From positions 248,001 to 312,000 of the forward strand of contig BLLK01000045.1 in NCBI GenBank assembly GCA_021927905.1: a DNA stretch of 64,000 nt, given 5' to 3'. This document shows positions 31,970 to 43,162 of this stretch, one piece after another; position 1 is the first letter of the stretch; every line of letters begins with the position of its first letter. The translations under genes and the position numbers were made by a program. The notes beneath the pieces are model-generated. The model searched no databases and was not told the origin of the DNA. It was given only the letters and a program-made list of their open reading frames with translations. The stretch comes from Chaetoceros tenuissimus. Its lineage: Eukaryota > Bacillariophyta > Thalassiosirophyceae > Chaetocerotales > Chaetocerotaceae.

Positions 31970-34900
31970 CTACGCTTGAATTTTTTTAATGGTCAAGTCG
32001 AAAACAGATTCAGGAATATCATCATCTTCGTCTTCAGATAATGATACCGTTTTATTGAGAATATCTTCGCCTTGTTTGGTTGGAACACTCTCAACTAAAT
32101 CGACAGTTCCATCACTCTCATCACCAGAGTCGAAGTTATTTGAAGTTGTCTGATCAAAAATGCTATCTTTTGAAACCTCTTCATTGAAGGTTTGAGCATT
32201 AGGAGTATTCTGTGCATTTGCATTTTCACTTGTCATCACCTTGATAACAGATACAGCTTGCAGTGGTGTTGACTTTGAAATCAAGTTTGAGGCAGTTGTG
32301 ACATGAATAGGAACAGATGCCCCTCCTCCTTCAAAGATTGGCAGAGAAGAAGGTTTTTTGTCACCTTCCTTACTTTCCTCTAATTTCTTCTCTGCAACGT
32401 CAATAAGAGTTTCTTCTGTGTATGGATCATTGATTTTGGAGGAACTTCCTCTGTTCCGAGTCATATATTCCATCATATGTCCAAGCATACCTCCAAGTTC
32501 CTTGAATGAGATATTGTCACCCGTGGAATTAATCTCACTACCGTCTGCCAACAAGATCTTTGCATTATTCTTCTTGATAGAGTTGGTTGCTGCCATTACC
32601 TTTTGATTAAGTCAGTAACAATGTATAAGTAAAAGAAAGTATTTTACAAGCAACGTCGAATAGACAGATTCTTTTCTTACCTCGTCCACAGTCTTATTCG
32701 CATCGAAATACTTCACATTCACTGGCTTCTTTTGTCCCAGTCTATAGCATCTATCCTCCGCTTGATCATGTACACATGGCTATTATTGAAAAGAGAAAGT
32801 CAGAATGAGAGTGAAATATAGGTAATCATGAATAACTATACAAACTCGTAATTTCATCATGGAAAGAATCTACGATGAGAATAATACAACACTTACATTG
32901 AACCAGCGATCTACAAAACCCACATGATTCGCCTCCACGATGTTGAGACCTACTCCTCCTGATTGAACAGACACAAGTAGGAACCTGCAAGTTGGAGACT
33001 GTTTGAATCTAGACATTGCCTTTGCACGTGCAGCAGCTGAAACATCTCCGTCAAATCTCTCGCAGTCGAGGTTGAAGTGTTCAATGAAGATGCCTTCGAG
33101 GATATCCCTTTACAATATAGTATGAGAAATATGTTTGTACGCAGAAAAAAATCGATCGATAAGGATATACTTACAGAGTGGCCTTGAAGAATGAATAGAT
33201 GATGACTTTGTCATCTTTGGGAATCGACAATGCCCAATCAATGACCTTTTGGATCTTAGATGATGCTTGAATACCCTTTACATTTGGACTAGCTTGGATA
33301 TGCTCACAATATGTCTTGAGAGAAGAGTCAGAACAATCTTGTTGAGATAGCTTGAGTCTCTTCTCAAAGTCGATACAGCGAGGGCAAACTGGAGTCTCAT
33401 CACTGTCTTCAAAACTTTGGAGAAAATTTTTCTCACATTTCTGATGGATAAAATGTGGGGCTTTGTCGGAAGCACTGCATATAGGCATTGCAAGTGGAAC
33501 TAGTTTCCCCAATTTCTGCATCTGAGCCTTTTGTTGTTTGTCGGTATCATTTTTATTTGTGGAATTCTGTCCCTGATTGGTGGCACCGAGAGAAGATCCT
33601 AACTCTTCATCATCTGGATCCCCATCGGTGTCCATTTCAGCGGATACATCGTTGGTGCTTTTTTGATCACCCTTTGTGGGAGGAGGGTCGGATGGCATCC
33701 TTGCACAACAGACACATACCTTTGCATTTGTCGTTTTGCATTTTGAAATCAATTGACGGCGCGTTGGAGAAAACTGCATCGTAATTTCACGGCCTCCGGG
33801 AATAATTGGATGGATAAGACTCATTCTCATTAGACTCATCTTGGCCATCATATTTTGAAAAGACTGTAACATGCTTTGGAGGGCTTCTGGAGTCAACCTT
33901 CCTGCATTGGCGTATTTCGAGAATCGCTTGAGATCTTCGAGAAACATTTTCTCATAGTTCAGATAAATACTCATCTCAGTCATGTATGGCGAAACTTCCA
34001 CCTTTGAAGAGGTCTTTGGTGGTAGAGTCTTGGAAAGGAGAGTCTTGTCTCGACGAAGCATATAGACTTCGCGCCAACTAGTGATGTTCTTCACAACTTT
34101 GTCTAAGCTAATATCACTGGTTGCTTGTTTCCACCATTCAACATTTGCAGCAGGATGAGTAGCATCAATCATTGTCATCTGTGTTGCCATGTCTTGAGAA
34201 CTGTTGTTGTATGGTGTTCCACTTAGCAAAGCGGTGCGGTTGGAATACATTCCTAGAAGAGCGCTTCCCATACCCTAGATAATTATGGATGATGAGATGA
34301 TGATATATTATACACTTGTGAATGGAGGGGAATTCAAACTTACCCAAAAAGCCTCAAGGTTGCGAAGAAAGTGGCTCTCATCAACCAGTAGCATCTCAAA
34401 CTCGGACTTGATAGAAAACTTGTTGCTTTTGAATATTCTAGTAATACATTGAGAAATGCTCTCTTCTGCATTGCGATATTTATTCTTGGCTTTGCCTTTA
34501 CTAGCCTGGTACTGATTCTCTAACATTTCAATGAATGATTTATTTACTCGCTTCGGAAAGATAGAGGACAACTTTGACTGAAACAGACTCCTCATTTCTG
34601 TCATTAACTGATATCTGGTGAGTAACAGAAATGCATCTCCCAGTGTCTGTTTATCACTTTTTCTATTGAATAGTCTGATCTTGCCTTGAGGATATCCACT
34701 CGCAATCAAAGACTCCTCCCATTGCGCTAGAACTGCATCATTCGGACCCAAAATGAGAGTTGGCTTTGGAACATATAATACTTTTGTAGCAGTATTAATA
34801 ACTTTGACAAGACGATTACGAAGAATCGCTCCACCTAAGCCCTGAATCGTTTTACCAAGACCCTATTTGTAATAAAAATATAACATGAGATTGTTCCAAA

Positions 34901-35816
34901 CAGATGTCATACATATTTGTCATGACGAAAACATATAAAAAATCCTTACCATATCATCTGCAAGCAACATCCCCTTACTCTCTACAAGCTTAACATTATT
35001 CACACAAAACTCACGACGAAACTCAACACTATCCTCCCCAAGTCCAAACACCTTCTCCTTGTCATTTTCACTTAGCTTCTCTAGCTCCTTACACACATGT
35101 ACACTATCTACTCCAGCTACAGCTAGTACTCCTTGGTATTGATGATGCAATAGAGTGTATCTAAAGTCAAAGTCCCATAGCAAACACACCAAGAACTGGT
35201 TCAAAGATGCATAGTCGTCTCCACTTTCTACAATCTTGGCTAGCTCTTGCTGCTTTTGCTCTGTGGAGAGCTGAGGTCTGACCTGTACATCTTTTCTGGT
35301 GGAAAGCTTAGGTCTCTCGTTATATGTAGTCTTTCTATTGAACTTGCGTTTTCTTCTATTGCTAGTGAACCACTCCCCTTCGTCATCAGAAAACTCATCG
35401 TCAGAGAATTCATTTTCGGACTCAGAGCAAGACATATCCTCTTTGCCATTTGTATAGAACTCGGCTTCCTTTTCAAATCCTGTATCTTTGCAGCCTTCCT
35501 TCCATTCGGCATCGCCTTCATCTTCTGAATCAGAGTCTACAAAGATAATCTTCTTTTTCAATATAGGTTTCTCCGCTTCCGCCTCACTCTCAGAAGAAGA
35601 TTCATCGGAACTGCTTTCTCCATTCTCATAATCGGAAGCGAGATACTCTTCTCTTCTTTCCCTACGACGTTCAGTAGAGGAAAGCTCAAACTCGCTTGCT
35701 CTCTCTTCTAATTTAGATTCTGGGGAAGAGAATACGGAAGCATCATCATCAGCAACTATTGTTTCTGGAGGCTGATCATCTCTTATCGTATAGCGATTTC
35801 CACTTCTAGTCGGCAT
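31970..35816 (-). CDS. SNF2-family translocase with internal RING-like domain, copy A (Rad5/Uls1-like)
   Basis: A DNA-dependent ATPase of 1141 residues in six exons: 35816-34950, 34862-34344, 34274-33175, 33107-32897, 32779-32681 and 32599-31970. The start MPTRSGNRY was chosen by match to copy B (MPTRSGNRF); the frame is open upstream. Residues 1-200 are acidic and Ser-rich. Motor lobe 1 shows LLADDMGLGKTIQGLGGAIL, PTLILGPNDAVLAQWEESL, MLLVDESHFLRN (DESH) and LLSGTPYNNSSQDM. Lobe 2 shows DKVIIYSFFKATL, CERFDGDVSATARAKAMSRF, VSVQSGGVGLNIVEANHVGF and CVHDQAEDRCYRLGQKKPV. Between them lies a split zinc module: CVCCARM, about 90 acidic residues, then C-x8-H-x2-H-x2-C and CPRC. The tail ends with an acidic SIM-like TVDLVES. 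The RING/SIM layout resembles yeast Uls1/Rad5; orthology is not proven. Confidence 0.85.
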
Positions 35817-36669
35817 CTTGGTTTTCTCTGTACAGTTATTCAGATGGATATGTTTACGATGTATGAGATAATGTGATGGAGATCTATTTCTTCTATTGTT
35901 CTTTACCGTTTTTGTACTTACATTTGAATTGAGGAATGAGATTGAGATATAACGATCTTTTCCACAGTAGAACCTTCTTTCTCTCTCTTTCTTGGCGGTC
36001 AGGTCTGAAAAATGACTGTTTTCTATCACGACTGCAAATCCCAATGCGGTGCATGTGACCATTTTAGCATAACAAGTTTATTTAAAAAATAAAGCTGCAA
36101 ACTTGAAACTTGAAAAAACCCGTCGAAGCAAGCTTGTGATATCTAGTGTAGTTGGAAACAGATACGTATCATATTATATCGTTGCATGAACTGTACTGCT
36201 CTTTTCTTCTCGATTCAATCTTGTGACGTTGGAGTCGTGAAAAGGTTTGGGTCATAATTCTTGTCTTTCAAGTGAAATAATGGTGTATATTATTCACTAC
36301 ATCATCATTCAGTAAAAGCTATGTATTTGCACAGTTTTTCTGATATTTGATCCTAGATCTATGCGATTATATGTGTTGTGATTACTGCCTGAATCAACAC
36401 TATCCAATGCTAGAGTTTAAATTAGCCATAAATTGACATCACTAACACATACATCTCTTCGCGACGACACCAATTCTCGGAGCTTGGGAGAACACAATGA
36501 AAAATTTCAATTCCCAACGGAGATGAATCTACTTTCACTTCTTGTTTATGGTACTTACATTTTCATTATTAAGTTACATGTTTGAGTAGAAAATTGGCAT
36601 ATTCATAACGCGTGCAATTCATAGCTAAGGTAGTCTCTACATAAATTTGTGTGTTGATAGTTGAAAAGA
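35817..36669. other. Divergent intergenic region, SNF2 copy A / NSS transporter
   Basis: About 850 nt. The minus frame of copy A stays open to 36062 (beginning MVTCTALGF), but this part has no counterpart in copies B and C and reads like 5' UTR. No RNA gene, repeat or mobile-element end is recognised. Confidence 0.4.
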
Positions 36670-38591
36670 ATGAGCAATGAAGAAAGAGAAAACTGGACAT
36701 CAAGACCAGCCTTCTTACTTGCAGCCATAGGAAGTGCAGTAGGTTTTGGAAATATTTGGAGATTCCCAGCTTTGGCGTACAAATATGGAGGTGGATCATT
36801 CTTTATTCCATATATATTAGCAGTGATATTCATAGGATTTCCTTTGTTACTTCTTGAAATTGCATTAGGTCAGCATCTTAAAACAGGTGATGTAGGCGTA
36901 TTTGGTTGTATTGATACTCGACTTAGAGGAGTTGGATTAAGTGCAGTGTTGTGTGGGTTTCTTGTTACTGGATACTATGTCCCATTATTGAGCTGGGTGT
37001 TAAGATCTTTGTGTGAAAGTTTTGGTGAGATGAAAAATAAATGGAGTGGCGCAGTGACCGGATCAGCTGCATCCGATTACTTCTTTAACGATATTGTTGG
37101 TATGGAAACTCTTGGTGCGAACTTGACACCAACTCGTTTGGTATTTACAAATGTCTTCTATCTGCTTCTGTCATGGATCACAATTGGTGGATGTGTCTTT
37201 TTTGGAATAAAGTGGACTGGAAGAATAGCATACTTTACGTAAGTTTGAGAGTGAAAAAAATACTATGATTGCGATGTTTATCTCATAGATATTGTTTCAC
37301 TTGCAGAATGGGTCTCCCTATAGTGTTGTTGTTTCTTTTCCTTTTTCGAGCAATCACCTTACCAAATGCTGGCGAAGGAATCCAAGCATACATTGGACAC
37401 TGGGACACTACAGTTTTAACTGAGCACAAAGACGTTTTTTCTACAGCTGTTTCACAAGTTTTCTTTTCCTTGGGCACTACATTTGGAATAATGACAGCAT
37501 TTGGGTCTCATTGTCCAAATAATTCTCCGGCAACCGAAAATGCTGCAGTTATAGCAGTTTCTAACAGCCTCTTCAGTTTCATAGCAGGCTTCGGTGTGTT
37601 TGGTAGCTTGGGATATTTGAAGTATATTGAAAATGCAGATAGTTTTGATGAAGTCGTTCAAAGTGGACCTTCACTAATGTTTGGTGCTTATCCAGCTGTT
37701 TTATCAACTCTTCAGGGTGGTATACATTGGATCAGATTATTATATTTTAATTTGTTCCTTCTTGGTATTGATAGCGCTTTTGCACTAACAGAGGCACTTT
37801 TGACCGTTGTCAAAGATTCAGCATTTGGCAAATCAAAAAGCGAAAAAGGGATTGTGATTGTGGCTGCAAGTGTCGGCTGTCTAATGGGACTTCTCTACGT
37901 CACTGATGCTGGTCTCATATTTCTTGACGTGGTAGATTTCTATGTCAACTTCATTATGCTCCTGATTGGATTCTCGAAAGCATTTGCAGCTGGATGGATG
38001 TACGATTTGAACTCTCAGATAGAAAAGTATGGAATAGTAGCGAAGATGTACATAACGACAACATTTGGGGCTCTATTCCTTGCTTCATTGTGTTGGTTTG
38101 GACCTAAAGGTGACACAACAATTCTTGGCTTCATCGTGTTGATCTTAAGCTATGGATGTGGTATGTTCTTGGTTATTTCGAAACTTAAAGAAAATGATCT
38201 AGATGTGAAAGAAAGTTTACATGACCTTGGTACTTCCAATGTGCTGAAACTAACAAGCCATCTTGAAAGCTCGTGCGGGAAAATTCCGAGGGCATGGCCC
38301 TACTTGATCAAGCATGTCATTCCACAAGTTCTATTGGTGCTTTTCGTCAACCTAGTATTTAGTAGGAATGAATATGGGATCGAATTCTCAAATTACGAGG
38401 GATATCCAGCTCCTTTTCAAGCAATCGGGATCTTGGTTGTTATATTCATTTCTTCGGTATTTGTCCTTGGCTTTGTGAAACCCCAGGCATACAATGTTCT
38501 CTCTTCTTCTGATGAAAAGCCTTTTGACTCTTCATTGAAGACCCAAGATGATGGACAAACAAACTATGTGGAGATGTCTTCAGTTGCGTAA
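36670..38591 (+). CDS. Sodium:neurotransmitter/amino-acid symporter (NSS, SLC6-like)
   Basis: A sodium-coupled amino-acid transporter with the LeuT fold. Exons 36670-37238 and 37307-38591 (68-nt intron GTAAGT...TTGCAG) give 617 residues; the join reads YFTMGLPIVLLFLFLFRA. TM1 carries the Na/substrate-binding signature LAAIGSAVGFGNIWRFPALA at about residues 17-36, as in bacterial and protist NSS members. YVPLLSWVLRSL fits TM3. FFSLGTTFGIMTAFGSH fits TM6, with its unwound binding segment, and LLGIDSAFALTEALLTV fits TM8. No large glycosylated loop of the animal type is present, so it is closer to microbial NSS carriers. The ATG at 36670 gives a short cytoplasmic N-terminus with the expected N-E-R-E-N-W-x-S-R lead. 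Substrate cannot be told from the sequence. Confidence 0.9.
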
Positions 38592-38701
38592 AGTAAGTTT
38601 GATGTTGAAAATTCGAAAACTACGTAACCGAGATCACGTTTAGGATCATTAACAACTCAATAATTTAGTTTAAATAAACTGCTAATGCGGCAAGTTTCTC
38701 A

Positions 38702-38726
38702 CTCGGTTCGCCTAAGCTAAACCGAG
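38702..38726. terminator. Short inverted repeat between convergent genes
   Basis: CTCGGTT (38702-38708) and AACCGAG (38720-38726) form a 7-bp stem with an 11-nt loop, in the 169-nt gap between the ends of two convergent genes. It may fold in either 3' UTR. A role in termination is only a guess. Confidence 0.2.
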
Positions 38727-38760
38727 CCCGAAAACTCGCACATGTAATATATCAGTTGTT

Positions 38761-39777
38761 TTAATCATACTCAGAAAAGAATGAATCAACTATTTCGCCA
38801 TACACAGTGGGTTGCTCTAATAAGCCATGATGGGAACATCCTTCCAATACCTTTATTCTGACGAATTTGTGATTGAAAGCTTGTTTCCAACCCTGAATAC
38901 AAACATCAGAGACAAAGTCATTCTCTCCTCTCATCACTAGGGCCGATGGCATCCGAGACGCAGAATCACTTGGTTTCTCTGCTTTCCAGCCTTTGATACT
39001 ATCAGTCCCTCTCCATATGCCTGGTTTCCCTGCATGGTCATATGCATCAATAAGAGGCTGTGGTTTGTCTTCTGTCTGGCATTGATGCCTTTTCCGAAAT
39101 CTTTCCATGATTGTCGATTCATCATTGTCTTCTTCCATCAGTTTCGATATTAGATCTCCAGCTACGCCTTCAACTTGATCTACATCACTTGGACCACTGG
39201 AAAGAATCACAGAAAGACACTCTGATTCATTCCTAGATCCATCGGATTTCTCTGCCAATCTTTTGAGATATTCAAAAGCAAGGATGGAACCAAAAGATTG
39301 ACCGTATAAATGAAATCGTCTCAAACCACACTTTTTAATCAATAACTCTAAGTCATCCACAGAATCTTTTAGGCTATATGCATCTTTACACTCTGGTCCA
39401 GGACTTCTTCCACACCCAAGTTGATCGTAGAATACAATTGATCTATAAGGTATGACATCTTTTAATGGGTGTAGGTAATCTGATGGAACACCTGGACCCC
39501 CGTGCAAAACTAAAATCGGCGCTTTCTGCACGGAAGACAAATTCATTCTATTATGAATATGGTATTTGATTTCATGTTTAGTTGTTGTTACGTCAGTGGA
39601 ACTTTCGTCTTTTTGATAAGTTCTTGATACTTCAATGGATCCATCAAAAGAAAGCCCTGATGATGCATTGAGTTTTCTGAGTCCATCACTCTTTGGTGCG
39701 CTTTGGAGGAATGCATCACAGTTTCCAACTAGTAAAATAAAATGGATTAATACAGAAAATGGCTCCAGTATCCTCAT
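38761..39777 (-). CDS. Proline iminopeptidase-like alpha/beta hydrolase (peptidase S33), signal-bearing
   Basis: An S33-family hydrolase of about 338 residues, likely removing N-terminal proline or similar residues. The fold markers are APILVLHGGPGVPSDYLHPL (oxyanion HGGPG), IVFYDQLGCGRSPGP, and the nucleophile elbow HLYGQSFGSILAFEYL. The later ALVMRGENDFVSD probably carries the acid, and LEGCSHHGLLEQP the catalytic His. HGGPG plus DQLGCGRS is the proline iminopeptidase/tricorn-factor signature. The N-terminus (MRILEPFSVLIHFILLVGNCDAF) is a signal peptide with a plausible plastid motif DAFLQ; an ATG five codons upstream (39792) is an alternative start. The lid region is shorter than in bacterial enzymes, so the substrate may differ. 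It lies in tandem with the ribosomal P2 gene on the same strand. Confidence 0.82.
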   Translation of the reverse strand: MRILEPFSVLIHFILLVGNCDAFLQSAPKSDGLRKLNASSGLSFDGSIEVSRTYQKDESSTDVTTTKHEIKYHIHNRMNLSSVQKAPILVLHGGPGVPSDYLHPLKDVIPYRSIVFYDQLGCGRSPGPECKDAYSLKDSVDDLELLIKKCGLRRFHLYGQSFGSILAFEYLKRLAEKSDGSRNESECLSVILSSGPSDVDQVEGVAGDLISKLMEEDNDESTIMERFRKRHQCQTEDKPQPLIDAYDHAGKPGIWRGTDSIKGWKAEKPSDSASRMPSALVMRGENDFVSDVCIQGWKQAFNHKFVRIKVLEGCSHHGLLEQPTVYGEIVDSFFSEYD

Positions 39778-39792
39778 ATTGCTTGTTGACAA

Positions 39793-40136
39793 TAAGACTT
39801 CGAATGTTGTATAACGCGTTGGAAGGAAAAAAGTGAGAGTATTTGGAGTCCGTCAATTTCTGTGGAAGCAATACCAAACAAATCATTGATTCACGAGAAA
39901 ATTATACAGATCGGAACACGTATCTAGTCGTTTCTCAATAGCAGTGCAGTTTTCAAATAAGAGCTTCAATTTGTAATATACATGTAATTCTTGGTTATAA
40001 AAATAAAAACACACACATGTGACATGACAAGGTCTGTGCTATGAATAGGAAAATCATTGAAGCCCCAAAATTTTTTGTGATCTCAATTCTGGACTATCTC
40101 TTTTTTCTAGAGATTTTCTTTATAGTTACAAGGAAA
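39793..40136. other. Intergenic region between S33 peptidase and P2
   Basis: 344 nt of AT-rich DNA serving as promoter of the peptidase and 3' region of the P2 gene. An opposite-strand open frame over the P2 gene is an artefact of its alanine/glutamate-rich coding sequence. Nothing else seen. Confidence 0.4.
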
Positions 40137-40475
40137 TTAGTAGTCTCCACCGTCGTCTCCTCCGAACATATCAATAGCATCTCCTGGTCCTGCCTCTTCC
40201 TCAACTTCTTCCTCTTCCTCCTCAGCAGCTGCGTCTCCGCCAGCTGCTGCTCCAGCTGCAGCAACTCCTCCTCCGCCACCGAACTTAGCGAGCATTTCCT
40301 TTCCAGCAGCAAGAGTCTCCTCAAGATCCTTTCCTTCCATCTCTGCAAGGAACTTTCCAAGAGAATCAGCATCAGCCTCAACTCCTACAGAAGCAAGAGC
40401 AGCAGTTACATCATCAGCAGTTGGAGCCTCGTTTCCTCCAAGAACGAGCATAAGGTAAGCAGCAATGTGTTTCAT
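40137..40475 (-). CDS. RPLP2: 60S acidic ribosomal protein P2
   Basis: P2 forms, with P1 and P0, the lateral stalk of the large cytosolic ribosomal subunit that recruits elongation factors. The 112-residue frame has the P2 dimerisation domain: MKHIAAYLMLVLGGNEAPTA, then VTAALASVGVEADADSLGKF and LEETLAAGKEMLAKF. A Gly/Ala hinge and an acidic Glu run follow. The ending AIDMFGGDDGGDY departs from the usual DDDMGFGLFD/SLFD tail seen in animals and fungi. That tail is the binding site for elongation factors and several ribosome-inactivating proteins, so the change is notable. Codon use is strongly biased (GCT/GCA, GAG), as expected for a highly expressed gene. No intron. It shares a divergent promoter with ELOF1. 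Confidence 0.92.
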   Translation of the reverse strand: MKHIAAYLMLVLGGNEAPTADDVTAALASVGVEADADSLGKFLAEMEGKDLEETLAAGKEMLAKFGGGGGVAAAGAAAGGDAAAEEEEEEVEEEAGPGDAIDMFGGDDGGDY

Positions 40476-40882
40476 TTTGATATGTTTGAGTAAAAGTTAG
40501 AGTGAAAGCTTACAAGCAGTTTAAGCGTAGGGCGGCTAGCAAGTGAACCAAGGATAAAGGTACAAAAAGACACCCAATTGTTTTTCTGGCTTTTGTGGTT
40601 TAGTAGAGGGGTAAGTAAAAGTAAAATACCCACCCGATATGGTTCTTCAAAAACCTATTTTGTACAGAGATACAATAGGTTTTGAGGCTACTTTCAATCC
40701 TTGTAGGTGCCAAGCCGAAAGCCGAAAGCTGCTTTGATTGCAAATTGCAAAGCAAACCTTATCTAGTATTTGCATGGAGTGCACATAGTGAAATAATAAA
40801 ATTTAAGCGTGACGCTGTATATCCATAACACGAAAAGAATCAAGGAAAGAGTTCTGAAGCTATAATAAATATATATTAAAAA
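40476..40882. other. Divergent promoter region, P2 / ELOF1
   Basis: 407 nt between a ribosomal and an elongation-factor gene. It includes a short direct repeat (CCGAAAG at about 40718-40731) and an AT-rich stretch just upstream of ELOF1. No gene seen. Confidence 0.4.
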
Positions 40883-41413
40883 ATGGGACGCAGAGCGAAA
40901 AAGGCACCGGTAAGTTCTTGCACTTCACGTCCTGAACCTGAGATAAAAACATTTCCAACCAATGGGAATGGATAAAGTTTCTTATGAAATTATGTATAAA
41001 CTTGATCTTACACCTTTGTTTTCATTGAATTAAATAAACAGGTACAAACAAAGAAAAGAGTGACACTAGCAAAGAGGTTCAAATGTCCATTTTGCGCGAA
41101 TGAAGATGTAGTAGAATGCACAATGAAACTAAGGGAGGGAACTGGCTCTCTCGAATGTCGTATATGTGATGCTTCATTTCAGATGCCAATACACCATTTA
41201 CACGAACCAATTGATGTATTTAGTGAATGGCTAGATGCATGTGAAGCGGCAGAAAAAGGAAACAGCGGAAACAATAACGCAGCAGATAATGACTTTTTGG
41301 GTCAAGGGTTGAACAATAATAATAGCAGACCGTCTTCGGCCAGAGCATCAGAAGGACAGAAAAAGGCTGCATTTGCATCATTAGGATTGGACGATTCAGA
41401 TGATTCAGATTAG
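40883..41413 (+). CDS. ELOF1: Transcription elongation factor 1 homologue (ELOF1/Elf1)
   Basis: A zinc-ribbon factor that travels with RNA polymerase II and takes part in elongation and transcription-coupled repair. A 27-nt first exon (40883-40909, MGRRAKKAP) joins exon 2 (41042-41413) across a 132-nt intron (GTAAGT...AACAG), giving 132 residues. The basic MGRRxKK start is the ELOF1 hallmark. Zinc cysteines are C24/C27 (FKCPFC) and C48/C51 (LECRIC). Also conserved are FQMPIHHLHEPIDVFSEWLDACEAA, corresponding to the family's EPVDVYSDWIDACE. A 50-residue Asn/Ser-rich tail ending GLDDSDDSD extends beyond the 83-residue animal protein, as in many fungi and plants. The gene would be missed without the tiny first exon. 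Confidence 0.93.
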
Positions 41414-41964
41414 ACTATGATATTTATCCAATACTGCTATTACTTGGAAAACTTCTGATTTCATTCCATCTTTAATCAAAACCTCTCCCGATCCGATAAA
41501 AATTTACAAAATCATTATATATGGAAGATGCATTTACAAGCAGAATGAAATTGAAATTAAATTATAGTTTTGCATAAGTCTAAGAACTGGGTATATTCTT
41601 TTGGTCTAATTTGTCTTTGTAGAACAGAGATCACCTAGGGCAAATAGGTTTTCTCTAATAAAATCCAAGATGCAAACAGGAGCACTAACCAACCAGGAGT
41701 CCCATTTTCTATTTGAAAACTCATTATTGATTAGATGTCGCTGAAGTATGCAGTTGTGACAATTATAACTATATAAAGCTTGCTGTGCTAGGTAGGGGCA
41801 TGGTTCTTAGCATACGAGACCACAGCTCAACCCGTTCCTTTGAATTAATTAAAATATACTTTAGATTTACGAAAGAACAATAACGTCCTTAAGTTGTGTA
41901 TTATATAGTCCGAGAAGAATTAAAAGTGCACCCATATGATAATCACTCGTCGGAGAGCATTCCT
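41414..41964. other. Intergenic region between convergent ELOF1 and Mpv17-like genes
   Basis: 551 nt, unusually long for a convergent pair in this window, where others are 19-216 nt. I looked for a tRNA or small RNA and found no cloverleaf with T-arm and anticodon. A non-coding RNA cannot be excluded. Confidence 0.35.
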
Positions 41965-42795
41965 TTATTTCTTTGTTGACGCGCTGCGGTTTGCAACCAT
42001 GCTCAAGTAAATTGTCCAAATGAAACTCATCAAATTGATAAATACAGGAATGAACTTGATAGGAACCAATGAGTATGAAATCAAATCAACCATTGGCCAA
42101 AATGCTGACCCACTCAACCAAGCACCTGGAAGATCTTTCTTAATTTTTTGAATCCAATTCCCAATGCTAAATTGACCAGATTGCATCAATGATGTTGCAA
42201 AAAATATGCAAGTAAAAGAAGGCCCAAACAACATTTGTCCCAGGGCAGCCTTTTGCAAAGTTGAAACGAGAGAAGTACCAGGTAGAATAGAGAAAATCCA
42301 TTCATACCACATGTGAGCAGCAGGTCCAAAGTAAAATAGTCCAACTGCACATGAAACTAGAGTCCGAGTCCAATCATGCTTTGAAACTTCAGCTGATATC
42401 TTCTTATCTTTTTCTGTCTTCTCTTTTGGTTTTTCAATGCGCTGAGCTGTGTAATCAGAAAGGAAGAATGTCACGCCAGCTGTAATGGATTTAGTGAGAA
42501 TCGGTGCAGAAGAAAGTGCAGAAGAATAAGAAGATCCTGCAGCTTGAACAGCAAGAACAAGTGGTGATAGAATACCCATAGGGGAGGATGATTTCAAAGT
42601 TGGTACAGAGCTTTCTTGTGTCTTCTCTTCAACTGCGTCGAGATCGATAACTTCTTCTGAATCTTGAAGCTCGGATAATTGTCCTCCTCTAGGAACTTGC
42701 GGAAGTTTGAATGTAGTTGGATTGCGTACGACAAAAGATGCAGAGAGAGATTCTACGCGCCAGCAAAGACAGAGAAGTAAAGCAAAGATGCGCAT
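41965..42795 (-). CDS. Mpv17/PMP22-family membrane protein, probably plastid-targeted
   Basis: A 276-residue protein of the Mpv17/PMP22 group of small channel-like proteins found in mitochondrial, peroxisomal and plastid membranes. The family part is the C-terminal 190 residues: the opening PILTKSITAGVTFFLSDYTA, then SCAVGLFYFGPAAHMWYEWI, LGQMLFGPSFTCIFFATSLM, and the signature SGSAFWPMVDLISYSLVPIKFIP (W-x-x-WP...N/S...VP). It ends with SFIWTIYLSMVANR. Four membrane helices are expected. The N-terminus (MRIFALLLCLCWRVESLSASF) is a signal peptide with an SASF motif, then about 70 polar residues, favouring the plastid envelope or thylakoid over the mitochondrion. No intron. Physiological role unknown. 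Confidence 0.82.
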   Translation of the reverse strand: MRIFALLLCLCWRVESLSASFVVRNPTTFKLPQVPRGGQLSELQDSEEVIDLDAVEEKTQESSVPTLKSSSPMGILSPLVLAVQAAGSSYSSALSSAPILTKSITAGVTFFLSDYTAQRIEKPKEKTEKDKKISAEVSKHDWTRTLVSCAVGLFYFGPAAHMWYEWIFSILPGTSLVSTLQKAALGQMLFGPSFTCIFFATSLMQSGQFSIGNWIQKIKKDLPGAWLSGSAFWPMVDLISYSLVPIKFIPVFINLMSFIWTIYLSMVANRSASTKK

Positions 42796-43162
42796 TGTAA
42801 GATTTTCCTTCTACCCTCAATTCGATGAGATTCGAAAAGATAATATATGTACTCAATGAATAGCAGTCCATCAACATGAAGAGGAAAGATGAAAGATCCA
42901 ATCAGCTGACTACTATGACGTTACATTCTTACTCAACTTTTGAATTGGAATTACAAAAAAGAAAGAAAGCGAAAGAAAAGAAAGATCTTGTAGGCCCACG
43001 TATATGCTTTCCGTACAATGCAAAACCAATCATTTTCAAAAAAATGAATGCAACCCAGAGCAATAAGAAAAGAAAACATCCGCAAGGTAAATATGAAATA
43101 ATTTGCATATCTTTGATTGCCATATTGAACAGACAAACCTGTTCTTTATAAATATATACATA
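42796..43162. other. Divergent promoter region, Mpv17-like / RRP45
   Basis: 367 nt between two divergent starts. The plus frame of RRP45 is open 60 nt upstream of the chosen ATG without good coding character. No other feature. Confidence 0.4.

Noticed and set aside
35817-36062. Extension of SNF2 copy A to an earlier ATG (MVTCTALGF...)
   Set aside because: The extra 82 residues have no match in copies B or C, and copy B starts at the aligned MPTRSGNR. Treated as 5' UTR.
40041-40493. 150-codon plus-strand frame opposite ribosomal P2
   Set aside because: A Ser/Leu/Cys-rich shadow of the Ala/Glu-rich P2 coding strand, and P2 is certain.
41761-41850. Possible tRNA-like element near GAGACCACAGCTCAACCCGTTCC
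   Set aside because: No acceptor stem, anticodon arm or proper T-arm could be folded by hand.
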